Source: Lentzea flava (GTDB lineage Bacteria > Actinomycetota > Actinomycetes > Mycobacteriales > Pseudonocardiaceae). Taken from it: a stretch of DNA of 64,000 nt. This document shows, piece after piece, positions 1-9,264 of the stretch; the stretch's first letter is position 1; each line of letters opens with the position of its first letter. The notes beneath the pieces were generated by a model that saw only the letters and a list, made by a program, of their open reading frames with translations, was not told the origin of the DNA and made no database searches. The translations under genes were made by a program, and so were the position numbers. Location of the stretch: NCBI RefSeq assembly GCF_014648475.1, contig NZ_BMRE01000009.1, positions 154,778-218,777 of the forward strand, read 5' to 3'.

Positions 1-1
1 C

Positions 2-202
2 CGCACGTTGGCCGCGCGCGGTGTCACGTTGCTGGTGTCCAGCCACGTCATGGACGAAGCCGCCCGCTGCTCGCGGCTGCTGCTGATGCGCGACGGCGCG
101 CTGCTCGCCGACGACACGCCCTCGTCGCTGCTGTCCGAGACCGGCACCGACGACCTGGAGCAGGCGTTCCTGTCCCTGGTCCGAGCGAGGGAGGCGGCGT
201 GA
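2..202 (+). CDS. ABC transporter ATP-binding protein, 3' end only
   Basis: Only the C-terminal 66 residues are in the window; the 5' end lies outside. The visible part begins just before the H-loop region (VSSHVMDEA, the switch histidine typical of drug/polyketide exporter ATPases of the DrrA type) and continues with the RLLLMRDGALLADD segment that follows it. The stop overlaps the GTG start of the permease (GTGA), so the two genes are translationally coupled and form one exporter that uses ATP hydrolysis at the membrane. The substrate cannot be read from sequence. Confidence 0.88.
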   Translation, partial: RTLAARGVTLLVSSHVMDEAARCSRLLLMRDGALLADDTPSSLLSETGTDDLEQAFLSLVRAREAA

Positions 203-933
203 ACACCTCAATCCTGCTCGCCACGACCGCGCGGATCCTCAACCAGTTCCGCCACGACCGCCGCACCGTCGCGCTGATGATCCTCATGCCGTCGCTGCTG
301 CTGATCCTGCTGCGCTTCGTCTTCAACTCCGAGCAGGCCTTCAGCCGCGCCGCGCCCGCACTGCTCGCGGTCTTCCCGTTCGCGATCATGTTCATCGTCA
401 CGTCGATCACCACGCTGCGCGAACGCACCACGGCGACGCTGGAACGCCTGATGACGATGCCGATCGCCAAGCTGGACCTGCTCTTCGGCTACGCGCTGGC
501 GTTCGGCCTGGTGGCCGTGGTGCAGGTGCTGGTCGCGGTCGGGGTGTCGCTGTACTGGCTCGGGCTGTCGATCGGCGGCTCGGTGTGGCTGCTCGTGGTC
601 ATCGCGGGGCTGGACGCGCTGCTGGGCACGGCTTTGGGGCTCTTCGCGAGCGCCTTCGCCCGCACCGAGTTCCAGGCCGTGCAGTTCATGCCGTTGTTCG
701 TGATGCCGCAGGTGTTGCTGTGCGGGCTGTTCTCGCCGCGTGAGTCGATGACGCCCGTGCTGGAGTGGCTGTCCAACGTGATGCCGTTGTCGTATGCCGT
801 GGACGCGCTGACCGCGGTGACGACGTCGTCGGACATCACGGGCGAACTCGTGCAGGACCTCACGATCGTGGCGGCGTGCGGGCTTCTCGCGCTGGTGCTG
901 GGCGCGGTGACGTTGCGGAGGCGAACGCCCTGA
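199..933 (+). CDS. ABC-2 type exporter permease (DrrB-like)
   Basis: This 244-residue integral membrane protein has an N-terminal cytoplasmic helix (LNQFRHDRRTVALM), a first membrane segment near residues 24-42, and about five further hydrophobic segments, the organisation of ABC-2 permeases. The LRERTTATLERLMTMPI segment is the conserved cytoplasmic loop of DrrB/NodJ-like permeases, and the MPLSYAVDAL stretch near the C terminus is also typical. It starts at GTG within the stop of the upstream ATPase. Its TGA stop is part of TGATCA, which also holds the stop of the convergent gene. Confidence 0.88.
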   Translation: MNTSILLATTARILNQFRHDRRTVALMILMPSLLLILLRFVFNSEQAFSRAAPALLAVFPFAIMFIVTSITTLRERTTATLERLMTMPIAKLDLLFGYALAFGLVAVVQVLVAVGVSLYWLGLSIGGSVWLLVVIAGLDALLGTALGLFASAFARTEFQAVQFMPLFVMPQVLLCGLFSPRESMTPVLEWLSNVMPLSYAVDALTAVTTSSDITGELVQDLTIVAACGLLALVLGAVTLRRRTP

Positions 934-3900
934 TCATCTCGGATGGTCCGGTTCCGTCGTCAGCCTGACGCGGGTGACTGCGGTGAGCGTCGCGACGCAG
1001 GTCGTCACCGCGGTGGAGGAGGACACCTTCGCCCGGCAGGCCGCCGGGATGGTCTCGAAGTCGCCCTCGAGGTAAGTCACGTCGATCGGCTTCGTCCTGA
1101 CCAGCCGGGCGCGCTGTGCTGCGACCTCACGGAAGTCCTGGTCATCCACGAACACGCCGAGGTAGCTCTCCGGTGCGCAGGTGCTCAGTCGCGCGAGGAG
1201 GTCGGGCGTCGGGCGGACGTCGCTCAGGTCGACGTGGACCGGGTTGCCCTCTTTCGAGCGAACCGTGGCGCACTCCTCACCGGACACGCCGTCGGCCAGC
1301 TGGATGTTGGTGAGCTCAACGCGTTCTTTCACGAACTGTGCGAGCGCCGAGCCGTTGGCCTGAGCGGCCAGTGCGGAGAGGTCGGGCTCGCTCAACCTGT
1401 CGTCCTGCAGACCAATGATCGACCATCCCGCTTCCCGGTCCTCGGTGAACCTGGTCGAACTCGTGCCGTCGATGGTGACGACCGCACCCCGTTCGCGGTG
1501 GTCGTTCGTGTGGCCCACGTAGTGCCGGTCGACGACGTGGAAGTCGTGAGACGACTCGTGGCTGGAGTCGGTGTGGGTGAACTCGATGACCAGCGGCGCC
1601 CCTTCGCGGCCGTGGTGGATCTCCTGTGCCGCGGCGAGTCCCCGCAACATTTCCGTCCAGCGCGCCCTCGCGATGTCCGGCAGCGCGCCCAGAACTGCGA
1701 CCTGGTTGAGGCTCCACCTGTCCGCAGAGCGGTGGTGCGCGCCGATCGCGGTGAGCAGTCGGTCGTCCTCGGGTCCGTGCCGTAGGTGGTGCCAGTCGTC
1801 GTTCGTGAGCACGGCGAAGCAGCCGCTGGCGCTGCGGTAGGACACGCGGACCATCCGTTCGTCCACCTCCGGCCAGCCGGTCGCCTGGCACGTCTCCGGA
1901 GTCACGGCCCAGACCACGGCTCCCGCACCGGCCAGAACCACGGCGACGAGTCCGCCGACCACCGGGCGCGGTACCCGGCGGCGTGCCCGGCGCTCGGACC
2001 TCATCACCAGGCGCTCCTGCAGCCGGACGTGCCAGAACTGGTAGCCACCTCCGGCGATGCGCAGCAGGCCCCGTTCGCGCGCCTGAGCGAGGAAGCGCAT
2101 CAGCCGCCACGGCAGCCGTCCCGTGAGCGCCAGTGCCGCCCTGGCCACGACGAAGCGGGTCCACGCACGGGTCGCGAGCACCGCCATCGCGAAGAGCACG
2201 ACGAACAGCGCGCTGGTCGTGATGAGCGCGGTCGCGTTGTCCCAGCTCAACTTCCACGGTACGTGCGTCTGCAGCGCGGGCAGGTCGAGGTTGATGATCG
2301 ACGGGAAGTGCTCGGTTGACGCCACGCGCTCACCGAGGTGGCCGCCGAACGCGGCGCCCAGAGTGCTGACGGCGACGGCCAGTGCGCCGACGACGAGCCC
2401 TGTCACCGCCGCCGAGGTGAGGGTGGAACGGCGGTCGTGTCGGAGGAAGTCGTCGGGACCGGCTTTGCCGGCGCCGCCGGTTCGGGAGGCGAGCAGTTCG
2501 TGCAGCCCTACACCAGCACCCGCGAGCACCGCCAACGCGAACAGTGCGCCGGCATAGGTCATGAGCGTGCTGCGGGAGTCGAGGTCCTGGGTGAACGCGT
2601 CCGCGCCGACCAGCAGGATCGGCAGGCCGGGCACCAGCACCAGCGCGGCACCGGTGAGCAGTCCTCGCCAGAAGCCGCCGCTGCCCGCGGACACCGGACC
2701 CGGTTCGCGTCCGCCACCGGCCAGCCAGAGGGACGTCACCACGACGCCGAAGAGCATCGCCACCAGCGGTGCGTTGGTGCTGATGTGGTGCGCGGGATCG
2801 CTTTCCCAGGTGATTTCCGCGCTGCTCGAACGCAGCGACGCGACGACGGCGTACGCGACGGCGGCGACCAGCAGGCCGAGCACGGGCGCCACCCACGGTG
2901 ACAGGGTCCGGCGGGCCAGCTGCCACCAGCGGAAGTCGTGGTCGTCGTGGCGGTGCAGCACCTCGGCGAGGTAGGTGAGCCAGCGGCGGTGCTTCGGGTC
3001 CGGGTAGATCGTGTCGACCATGAGGTCCACGAGGTGGTCCTCGACGGCGTGCCTGCTCGTGAACGCGGTGAGCTCGCCCGGTTCGCGGTTCTCGTAGGCG
3101 GCGGCGAAGAGGGAGAGCATCAGCGGGGTGCTCAGCGCGGTGGCGACCGGCCCGTCGGGTTCGTCTGCGACGTGGGACGCGATGCCAGGCCAGGGCTGCA
3201 GGCGGATGACGACGTCGGTGGTGCTCACCGGGTCGACGCGGACGACAGGGGCGCGCAGCAACGTGGGCGCGCCGCCCGCGATCAGGTCCTCGTACTCGGC
3301 GATGCGGCAGGTCAGGACCAACGGCCGGTCGCCGTCCAGCACGTCGTTGAGCCGGTTCACCGCACGGCGGCGGGCGTGGTCGGGAAGCTCGTCCAACCCG
3401 TCGAGGATCGGCAGCAGCAGGCGGCTGACGAGGAGTGCTTTCGCGGCCTGATGGCGGCCGTTGTAGTAGGTGGTGGCGATGGTGCGGACGAGCCAGTCGT
3501 CGAGGCTGTCCGCCACCGGGTCCCAAGAGGACAGTGAGAGGAACACCGGTACGGCGGCGCCCGCGGTGCGGCGGCGGAGCAGGCCGATGGTCAGCATCGC
3601 GCCGAGGAACGTCTTCCCGGAACCCGGTTCGCCGATCACCACCAGGCGGCGCGACGGGAGCTGGTCGAAGGCGTCGGCGAGGCGGGTGGCGGCGGCGTCC
3701 GGGTTGCCGTCGAGGCGGCCGTCCAGGCGCAGGCGGACCGGGCCGATGTCGGTGCCGGTCCAGCTGAGGGGGATCAGGCGCTGGTCGCCGAAACGCCGGC
3801 GGCGGTGCTTGATCTCCGGCTCCCACTGGCCGAGGAGTTCCAGGGCGAGCGCATCGGCTTCCTGCTCGGCGGCCTGCGGGCGTTGGTCGCGCGACAGGTA

Positions 3901-4056
3901 GAGGACGACGCCCGCGAACGCCGTGCCGATCGCCACCAGCGCGGAGGCGATGCTGCTGTAGGCGTCGCTTTGGTCAAGAGAGCTGCGGATCAATACGAGC
4001 AGAACGACGGCCGTCAGCACGATGCCGGCCGTGATCACCCAGGTGCGTGGTGCCAC
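934..4056 (-). CDS. Membrane-anchored NACHT-type STAND NTPase
   Basis: The 1040-residue protein has two N-terminal membrane helices (about residues 6-24 and 35-54), then a cytosolic NACHT-like NTPase with Walker A GEPGSGKT (142-149), Walker B LLPILDGLDE (214-223) and a sensor-like TCRIAEY (249-255). About seven more hydrophobic segments follow between residues 395 and 720, then a soluble C-terminal region of roughly 320 residues that would lie outside the membrane or be displayed there. NACHT proteins are signal-transducing switches, many of them in immunity or cell death. No effector domain or partner gene is visible. The start is GTG with a TTGACT upstream. The ligand and role are unknown. 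Confidence 0.82.
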   Translation of the reverse strand: MAPRTWVITAGIVLTAVVLLVLIRSSLDQSDAYSSIASALVAIGTAFAGVVLYLSRDQRPQAAEQEADALALELLGQWEPEIKHRRRRFGDQRLIPLSWTGTDIGPVRLRLDGRLDGNPDAAATRLADAFDQLPSRRLVVIGEPGSGKTFLGAMLTIGLLRRRTAGAAVPVFLSLSSWDPVADSLDDWLVRTIATTYYNGRHQAAKALLVSRLLLPILDGLDELPDHARRRAVNRLNDVLDGDRPLVLTCRIAEYEDLIAGGAPTLLRAPVVRVDPVSTTDVVIRLQPWPGIASHVADEPDGPVATALSTPLMLSLFAAAYENREPGELTAFTSRHAVEDHLVDLMVDTIYPDPKHRRWLTYLAEVLHRHDDHDFRWWQLARRTLSPWVAPVLGLLVAAVAYAVVASLRSSSAEITWESDPAHHISTNAPLVAMLFGVVVTSLWLAGGGREPGPVSAGSGGFWRGLLTGAALVLVPGLPILLVGADAFTQDLDSRSTLMTYAGALFALAVLAGAGVGLHELLASRTGGAGKAGPDDFLRHDRRSTLTSAAVTGLVVGALAVAVSTLGAAFGGHLGERVASTEHFPSIINLDLPALQTHVPWKLSWDNATALITTSALFVVLFAMAVLATRAWTRFVVARAALALTGRLPWRLMRFLAQARERGLLRIAGGGYQFWHVRLQERLVMRSERRARRRVPRPVVGGLVAVVLAGAGAVVWAVTPETCQATGWPEVDERMVRVSYRSASGCFAVLTNDDWHHLRHGPEDDRLLTAIGAHHRSADRWSLNQVAVLGALPDIARARWTEMLRGLAAAQEIHHGREGAPLVIEFTHTDSSHESSHDFHVVDRHYVGHTNDHRERGAVVTIDGTSSTRFTEDREAGWSIIGLQDDRLSEPDLSALAAQANGSALAQFVKERVELTNIQLADGVSGEECATVRSKEGNPVHVDLSDVRPTPDLLARLSTCAPESYLGVFVDDQDFREVAAQRARLVRTKPIDVTYLEGDFETIPAACRAKVSSSTAVTTCVATLTAVTRVRLTTEPDHPR

Positions 4057-4125
4057 GGCCGCAGCTTTTCAGCGCCGATCGGCCAGTCAAGGCTGTTTGG
4101 TCGCGGATGACCCGACCGGGTGACT

Positions 4126-4923
4126 TCAGTGCCTGCCTGCGCCCGTGTCCGCCAGCACGCGCACGGCCTCGTCGACCGCCGCGTACCGTGCGCGGCGCAC
4201 TGCCTCGGACACCGGACGCAGCGCATCGGTCCGTGCCGACATCGCCGACGCCGACACCGCGCCACCGGGCGAGTCGGACTTGGCGACGGACAGGATCGCG
4301 TCGACCTCGGCCGCGCGCTGCAACACGCGCAGAGCGCGCGGCGGCATCGCGTCCGGCCACGGCAGGGAGGAGTTCGTGGCGGCCAGTTCGGCGATCTCCT
4401 TGCGCACGTTCGGGCGGTGCTTGGCCACGTCGAGGGACGCCAGGGCGGCCGTCGCCTCGCGCAGGGCCGCGCCCAGGCCGTGCTCGGCCTCGCTGATCGG
4501 GATGTGCTCCAGGCCGCCTGCCGACGGCAGGTCGAACACCGTCCAGCGCATCACGCCGTCGGCCACGATCTTCGGCACCAGGCCGACGTGCACGGACGGG
4601 ATCACGAGCGCCTCGCCGGACCGCAGCGCGCAGGTCGCGAGCGGGCCCTTGCCGCCAAGGCCGCGCACGTCACCCGGCACCGGCAGCACGAGCCGTGCCG
4701 AGGTCGCACCGGCGCGCCGCAGGGCGGCCAGCAGCAGGGCGGGGCCCACCGGGGCCTCGTCCGGACCGGGGAGGTCGAGCGCCGTGGCGGTGCCGTCGTC
4801 GTCGGCCACCACCTCGTGCTGCTCGGCCCACGTGTGCAGGGCGTCGAGAACGTCGTCGGCGGCGGCCAGGCCGTGCAGCCATCCCGACGTCCACACGACC
4901 AGCGTGGCACTCGCACAGGACAC
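4126..4923 (-). CDS. Conserved actinobacterial protein of unknown function
   Basis: The 265-residue soluble protein has no signal peptide, membrane helix or catalytic motif that I recognise. It is alanine-rich, with codon use like its neighbours, so it is a real gene. The GTG start is supported by a TAATCT -10 box at 4930-4935 lying 6 nt upstream, which fits a leaderless mRNA. It sits 69 bp upstream of the NACHT gene on the same strand and might be co-transcribed with it. No function is proposed. Confidence 0.72.
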   Translation of the reverse strand: MSCASATLVVWTSGWLHGLAAADDVLDALHTWAEQHEVVADDDGTATALDLPGPDEAPVGPALLLAALRRAGATSARLVLPVPGDVRGLGGKGPLATCALRSGEALVIPSVHVGLVPKIVADGVMRWTVFDLPSAGGLEHIPISEAEHGLGAALREATAALASLDVAKHRPNVRKEIAELAATNSSLPWPDAMPPRALRVLQRAAEVDAILSVAKSDSPGGAVSASAMSARTDALRPVSEAVRRARYAAVDEAVRVLADTGAGRH

Positions 4924-4983
4924 GCGACGAGATTACGTGGCCGCGCCCCGGCTGCCCCACCCGGTGTGCCTGATCCGAGACAG

Positions 4984-5478
4984 CTACTTCGCGGGGCCGA
5001 TGTGCTCTTCCAGCAGCGTCCGGAACGAGGCCAGGTCCTCATCGGACGCGAAGGCCCGGTGCGGCACGGACAGCGACGCCGAGCCGCCGTCGAGCGTCTC
5101 CAGCACGAAGCCCTGCCGCGTCTCGGTCCAGCCGGGAAGTTCCTCCCAGACGATCTCCTCGCGCACCGCGTTGCCCACGGCCATCCGGAACGACTGGTCG
5201 TCGGCGCTGCCCACCACGGTCCGGCTGATCATCTCGTCGGACGAGAACCGCCACCACACCGCGACCGGCTCCATGAAGCCGATGACCAGCGCGCACACCA
5301 GGCCGAACACGGCGACGGGGAACAGGTCGTCGCTGAAGCCGATCAGCAGCACGAGCGAGAAGCCGCCCAGCACGATCGCGAACCAGGGCGCCCACTTGAA
5401 CATCGGCACCATCGCGCGCAGGCTGGCCCGCCAGTCCGCGGGCGACGGAGCCCACCTGAAATCCACACTGTTGCTCAT
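4984..5478 (-). CDS. Two-helix membrane protein, possibly YcxB-like
   Basis: From the ATG at 5478, which is preceded by an AGGGCG ribosome-binding site, the protein has 164 residues. Two adjacent membrane helices (starting at about residues 28 and 50, FKWAPWFAIVLGGFSLVLLI and the following hydrophobic run) are followed by a soluble domain of about 90 residues containing the pattern RFSSDEMISRTVVGS and EEIVWEELPGWTETRQGFVLET. This topology and the W-E-E-L pattern resemble YcxB-like proteins, but that is only a resemblance. A longer reading from 5532 is possible but lacks a ribosome-binding site. Confidence 0.65.
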   Translation of the reverse strand: MSNSVDFRWAPSPADWRASLRAMVPMFKWAPWFAIVLGGFSLVLLIGFSDDLFPVAVFGLVCALVIGFMEPVAVWWRFSSDEMISRTVVGSADDQSFRMAVGNAVREEIVWEELPGWTETRQGFVLETLDGGSASLSVPHRAFASDEDLASFRTLLEEHIGPAK

Positions 5479-5567
5479 ATCGCCCTGCATTCTGCTGTAC
5501 GAGAAGCGCCCCCGCCTGGAGTTGCTCCACATCGACGGGTCCTGTTTCGGTGCGTAGCGTCGTTTGC

Positions 5568-6959
5568 GTGACCCAGAACCTGGCCCGCACGGCGGGCGAA
5601 CTGCGCGCCGCCGGGCACCTGCCGCGCGGCGTCAAGACCGAGATCAGGGAAAACCTCCTCGCGGCGCTGCGCGAGGGACGCAACCCGTGGCCCGGCATCG
5701 TCGGCTTCGACCGCACGGTGCTGCCGCAGCTCGAACGCGCGCTGCTGGCCGGCCACGACGTCGTCCTGCTCGGCGAACGCGGTCAGGGCAAGACCAGGCT
5801 GCTGCGCACGCTGGTCTCCCTGCTCGACGAGTGGACCCCCGTCATCGAGGGCTCCGAGCTGGGCGAACACCCTCTCGACCCGATCACGCCCGAGTCGCGG
5901 CGCCGTGCCGCCGAGCTCGGCGACGACCTGCCCGTGGTGTGGCGGCACCGCGACGAGCGCTACGCCGAGAAGCTCGCGACGCCAGACACGTCCGTCGGTG
6001 ACCTGGTCGGCGACGTCGACCCGGTGAAGGTGGCCGAGGGACGTTCGCTCGGCGACCCGGAGACGATCCACTACGGCCTGCTCCCGCGCGCCCACCGCGG
6101 CATCATCGCCATCAACGAGCTTCCTGACCTGGCCGAACGCATCCAGGTCGCGTTGCTGAACGTGATGGAGGAGCGCGACATCCAGGTCCGCGGCTACACG
6201 CTGCGCCTGCCGTTGGACGTGCTGCTCGTCGCCACCGCGAACCCCGAGGACTACACGAACCGCGGCCGCATCATCACTCCGCTCAAGGACCGCTTCGGCG
6301 CCGAGGTGCGCACGCACTACCCGTTGGACATCGACGCCGAGGTCGACCTGGTCCGCCAGGAAGCCGATCTCGTCGCCGAGGTGGGCGACCACCTGCTGGA
6401 GATCATCGCCCGGTTCGTCCGCCACCTGCGCGAGTCGTCGTCCATCGACCAGCGCTCCGGCGTGTCCGCGCGGTTCGCCGTCGCGGCGGCGGAAACCGTT
6501 GCGGCGTCGGCACTTCGCCGGTCCGCGCTGATCGGTGAGACGCCCGCGATCGCCCGCCCGATCGACCTCGAGTCGGTTCCGGACGTGCTGCGCGGCAAGC
6601 TCGAGTTCGAGGCGGGGGAGGAGGGCCGCGAGGACGAGGTCCTGGTCCACCTGCTGCGCCGCTCGATCGCCGACACCGCCCGCGCCCGGCTCGCCGGACT
6701 CAACCTGAGGGCGCTGGCCGAGGTCGTCTCCGACGGTCACCCGGTGGCGACGGGCGACCGCGTGCACGCCGGCGACATCCTGGCCGCGCTGCCGGAACTC
6801 CCGATCCTGCACGAGGTGGCCGCCCGCCTGGGCGCCGGCCCGAAGGACCCGGTGGGCCGCATCGCCTCGGCCGTGGAACTGGCCCTGGAGTCGCTGTACC
6901 TGACCCGTCACCTGGCGAAGGACACCTCCTCCGACGAAGACCGATCGGTGTACGGATGA
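5568..6959 (+). CDS. MoxR/ChlI-like AAA+ ATPase
   Basis: The 463-residue ATPase has Walker A GERGQGKT (about 69-76), a long insert, then the typical chelatase-I sequence AHRGIIAINELPDLAERIQVALLNVMEERDIQVRG with Walker B and sensor residues, and LLVATANPEDYTNRGRI as sensor 1. It resembles magnesium-chelatase subunit I and its actinobacterial relatives (the Rv0958 type), which act with a vWA protein as a remodelling or metal-insertion chaperone. The vWA partner follows with a 4-bp ATGA overlap. The GTG at 5568 is chosen because TAGCGT (5555-5560) lies 7 nt upstream, a leaderless pattern. No chlorophyll or cobalamin-chelatase genes are nearby, so a chelatase role is not implied. Confidence 0.85.
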   Translation: MTQNLARTAGELRAAGHLPRGVKTEIRENLLAALREGRNPWPGIVGFDRTVLPQLERALLAGHDVVLLGERGQGKTRLLRTLVSLLDEWTPVIEGSELGEHPLDPITPESRRRAAELGDDLPVVWRHRDERYAEKLATPDTSVGDLVGDVDPVKVAEGRSLGDPETIHYGLLPRAHRGIIAINELPDLAERIQVALLNVMEERDIQVRGYTLRLPLDVLLVATANPEDYTNRGRIITPLKDRFGAEVRTHYPLDIDAEVDLVRQEADLVAEVGDHLLEIIARFVRHLRESSSIDQRSGVSARFAVAAAETVAASALRRSALIGETPAIARPIDLESVPDVLRGKLEFEAGEEGREDEVLVHLLRRSIADTARARLAGLNLRALAEVVSDGHPVATGDRVHAGDILAALPELPILHEVAARLGAGPKDPVGRIASAVELALESLYLTRHLAKDTSSDEDRSVYG

Positions 6960-8884
6960 AATACCGCTACGGACGCTGGAGCGGCGGCGCCGACCCGCTG
7001 GCGCCGCCGGTGGACCTGCGCGCGGCCGTGGACGAGCTCGGCCGCGAGATCATGGAGGGCGCCTCGCCGTCGGCGGCCCTGCGCGAGCTGTTGCGGCGCG
7101 GTGTCGACGGAACGCGCGGCCTGGACGACCTGACCTCGCGGTTGTGGCAGCGTCGCGCGTCCATCCAGCGCCGGCACCGGTTGGACGGCACGCTGTCCGA
7201 GGTGCGCCGGTTGCTGGACGAGGCGCTGGAGGCCGAGCGCCGGGCGTTGTTCCCGGACCCGTCCGACGACGCGCGCTTCCGCGAGGCCCAGCTCGACGCG
7301 TTGCCGCCCGGCACCGCCGCGGCCGTGCAGGAACTGTCGTCCTACGACTGGCGTTCCGCGGACGCCCGTGCCGCGTTCGAGCAGATCCGCGACCTGCTCG
7401 GCCGGGAACTGCTGGACCAGCGCTTCCAGGGCATGAAGGAAGCTCTGTCCAATGTGGACTCCGATGACGTCCGCAGGATCCAGCGGATGTTGCGCGACCT
7501 GAACTCGCTGCTGGAGGCGCATGCGTCCGGTTCGCCGGACACGCCGCGCCTGTTCGACGAGTTCATGCGCAAGCACGGCGAGTTCTTCCCGGAGAAGCCC
7601 CGCAACGTCGACGAGCTCATCGACGCTCTGGCCGCCCGTTCCGCGGCCGCGCAGCGGATGATGAACTCGATGACCGACGCCCAGCGGGCCGAGCTGGCGG
7701 CGTTGTCCCAGCAGGCCTTCGGCGGCATCGGCGCTCAGCTGTCCACTTTGGACTCACTGCTGCAGCGGCTGCGTCCAGGCGAGGACTGGACCTCGTCCGC
7801 GCGCTTCCGCGGCCAGGACCCGTTGGGCCTCGGCGAAGGCGCACAGGCGATGGCGGACCTCGCCGAGCTGGACGCGCTGGCCGAACAGCTCTCGCAGTCG
7901 TATCCGGGCGCCCGCCTGGAGGACATCGACCTGGAGGCGCTGGAACGCCAGCTGGGTGCGTCGGCCTCGGTCGACGCCCGCCGCCTGGCGGAGCTGGAGA
8001 AGGCGCTGCGCCAGCAGAACATCCTGGAGCGTGCGCCGGACGGTTCCCTGCGGCTGACGCCGAAAGCGTTGCGGCGCCTGGGCGAGACCGCCCTGCGCGG
8101 CGTGGTGGACCAGCTGCGTTCGTCGCAGGGCTCCCGCGAGACGGTCTCCGCCGGCGCCGCGGGCGAACTGATGGGCTCGACCCGCCCGTGGCAGTTCGGC
8201 GACACCGAACCGTGGGACGTGCCGCGAACCCTGCGCAACGCCGTGCTGCGCTCAGGCTCCATGTCCCTGGACGTGGTCGACCTGGAGGTCTCGGAAACCG
8301 AACACCGCACGCGCGCGGCAGTCGCTCTGTGCGTGGACACCTCCTGGTCGATGGTGCAGGACGGCCGATGGGTGCCCATGAAACGCACGGCCCTGGCCCT
8401 GCATCACCTCGTGCGCACCCGTTTCCGCACCGACGCCCTTCAGCTCGTGACCTTCGGCCGCTACGCCGAGTCCGTGGACATCGGTCAGCTGACGGCGCTG
8501 GAGGGCGTGTGGGAGCAGGGCACGAACCTGCACCACGCGTTGCTGCTGGCGGGCCGCCACGTCCGCCGCCACCCCGACGCCCAGCCCGTGGTGCTGGTGG
8601 TGACCGACGGCGAACCGACCGCCCACCTGGAACCCGACGGCGACGCGGAGTTCAACTACCCGCCGCTGCCCAGAACGTTGACCAAGACGCTGAACGAGGT
8701 CGACGCGCTGGCCCGGCTCGGCGCGACGATCTCGGTGTTCAAGCTGGGCGACGACCCCCGGCTGGCCGCGTTCGTCGACATCGTGGCGCGGCGGGGCGGC
8801 GGGCGCGTGGTGTCGCCCGACGAGGAGGGCCTCGGCGCGGCCGTGGTGAGCGACTACCTGAGGTCGCGGCGGCGTCGTCGCTGA
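6956..8884 (+). CDS. von Willebrand factor A domain protein, partner of MoxR-like ATPase
   Basis: The 642-residue protein has a long helical N-terminal region (1-430) and a C-terminal vWA domain. The metal-ion-dependent adhesion site is intact: VDTSWS (DxSxS type) near residue 460, a conserved threonine in QGTNLHH, and VTDGEPT. It overlaps the ATPase gene by 4 bp (ATGA). This is the ChlI/ChlD-like or Rv0958-Rv0959-like pair, in which the vWA protein recruits a client to the AAA+ ring. It contains two GTCC-N5-GGAC palindromes (7447-7459 and 7741-7753) written with codons rare in this genome. Confidence 0.83.
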   Translation: MKYRYGRWSGGADPLAPPVDLRAAVDELGREIMEGASPSAALRELLRRGVDGTRGLDDLTSRLWQRRASIQRRHRLDGTLSEVRRLLDEALEAERRALFPDPSDDARFREAQLDALPPGTAAAVQELSSYDWRSADARAAFEQIRDLLGRELLDQRFQGMKEALSNVDSDDVRRIQRMLRDLNSLLEAHASGSPDTPRLFDEFMRKHGEFFPEKPRNVDELIDALAARSAAAQRMMNSMTDAQRAELAALSQQAFGGIGAQLSTLDSLLQRLRPGEDWTSSARFRGQDPLGLGEGAQAMADLAELDALAEQLSQSYPGARLEDIDLEALERQLGASASVDARRLAELEKALRQQNILERAPDGSLRLTPKALRRLGETALRGVVDQLRSSQGSRETVSAGAAGELMGSTRPWQFGDTEPWDVPRTLRNAVLRSGSMSLDVVDLEVSETEHRTRAAVALCVDTSWSMVQDGRWVPMKRTALALHHLVRTRFRTDALQLVTFGRYAESVDIGQLTALEGVWEQGTNLHHALLLAGRHVRRHPDAQPVVLVVTDGEPTAHLEPDGDAEFNYPPLPRTLTKTLNEVDALARLGATISVFKLGDDPRLAAFVDIVARRGGGRVVSPDEEGLGAAVVSDYLRSRRRRR

Positions 8885-8904
8885 CCGGTGCGGGAGGTGC
8901 ACCC

Positions 8905-9264
8905 GTGAGCTTTCGGCGGTTCGTGCTCGCCGCGGTGCTGAGCGGCGTGCCGTCGACCGTGCACGCCCTGGTGACCGGTGACGACCCGTTGCGCGCCACC
9001 AGGGCTGCTGGGTCGTTGGTGGGTGGGGGTGCCGGCGCTGGTGTGGTGGTGCACTTGGCCGTGTCGGCGTGGTGGGTGTTCGTGTTGCGGCGGCTTCGGG
9101 TGCGGGGTGTGGTGGGTGGCGCGGTGGCGGGGGTGCTGATCGCGGCGCTCGACCTGGAGGTGATCGGGCGGGGGAACGCGCAGATGCGGGCGTTGCCGCG
9201 GGTGCCGCAGTGGCTGGACCACGTGGTGTTCGGGGTGCTCGCGGCTGGTCGGGGTCGGCGGTGA
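8905..9264 (+). CDS. Small hydrophobic membrane protein with duplicated 3' end
   Basis: The 119-residue protein starts at GTG 8905 behind GGGAGGT. It has about three or four hydrophobic segments (FVLAAVLSGVPSTVHALV, a Gly/Ala-rich segment, VVGGAVAGVLIAALDLEVIG, and a short C-terminal one). It follows the vWA gene by 20 bp. Its last 34 codons are repeated about 2.8 times downstream, each full copy having its own TGA. The stop of the gene lies at the junction with the first repeat, created by a one-base length difference. The function is unknown. Confidence 0.65.
   Translation: MSFRRFVLAAVLSGVPSTVHALVTGDDPLRATRAAGSLVGGGAGAGVVVHLAVSAWWVFVLRRLRVRGVVGGAVAGVLIAALDLEVIGRGNAQMRALPRVPQWLDHVVFGVLAAGRGRR

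Noticed and set aside
5568..8884. Magnesium or cobalt chelatase function for the ATPase/vWA pair
   Set aside because: No large chelatase subunit or tetrapyrrole genes are near, and such pairs in actinobacteria are usually general MoxR-type chaperones.
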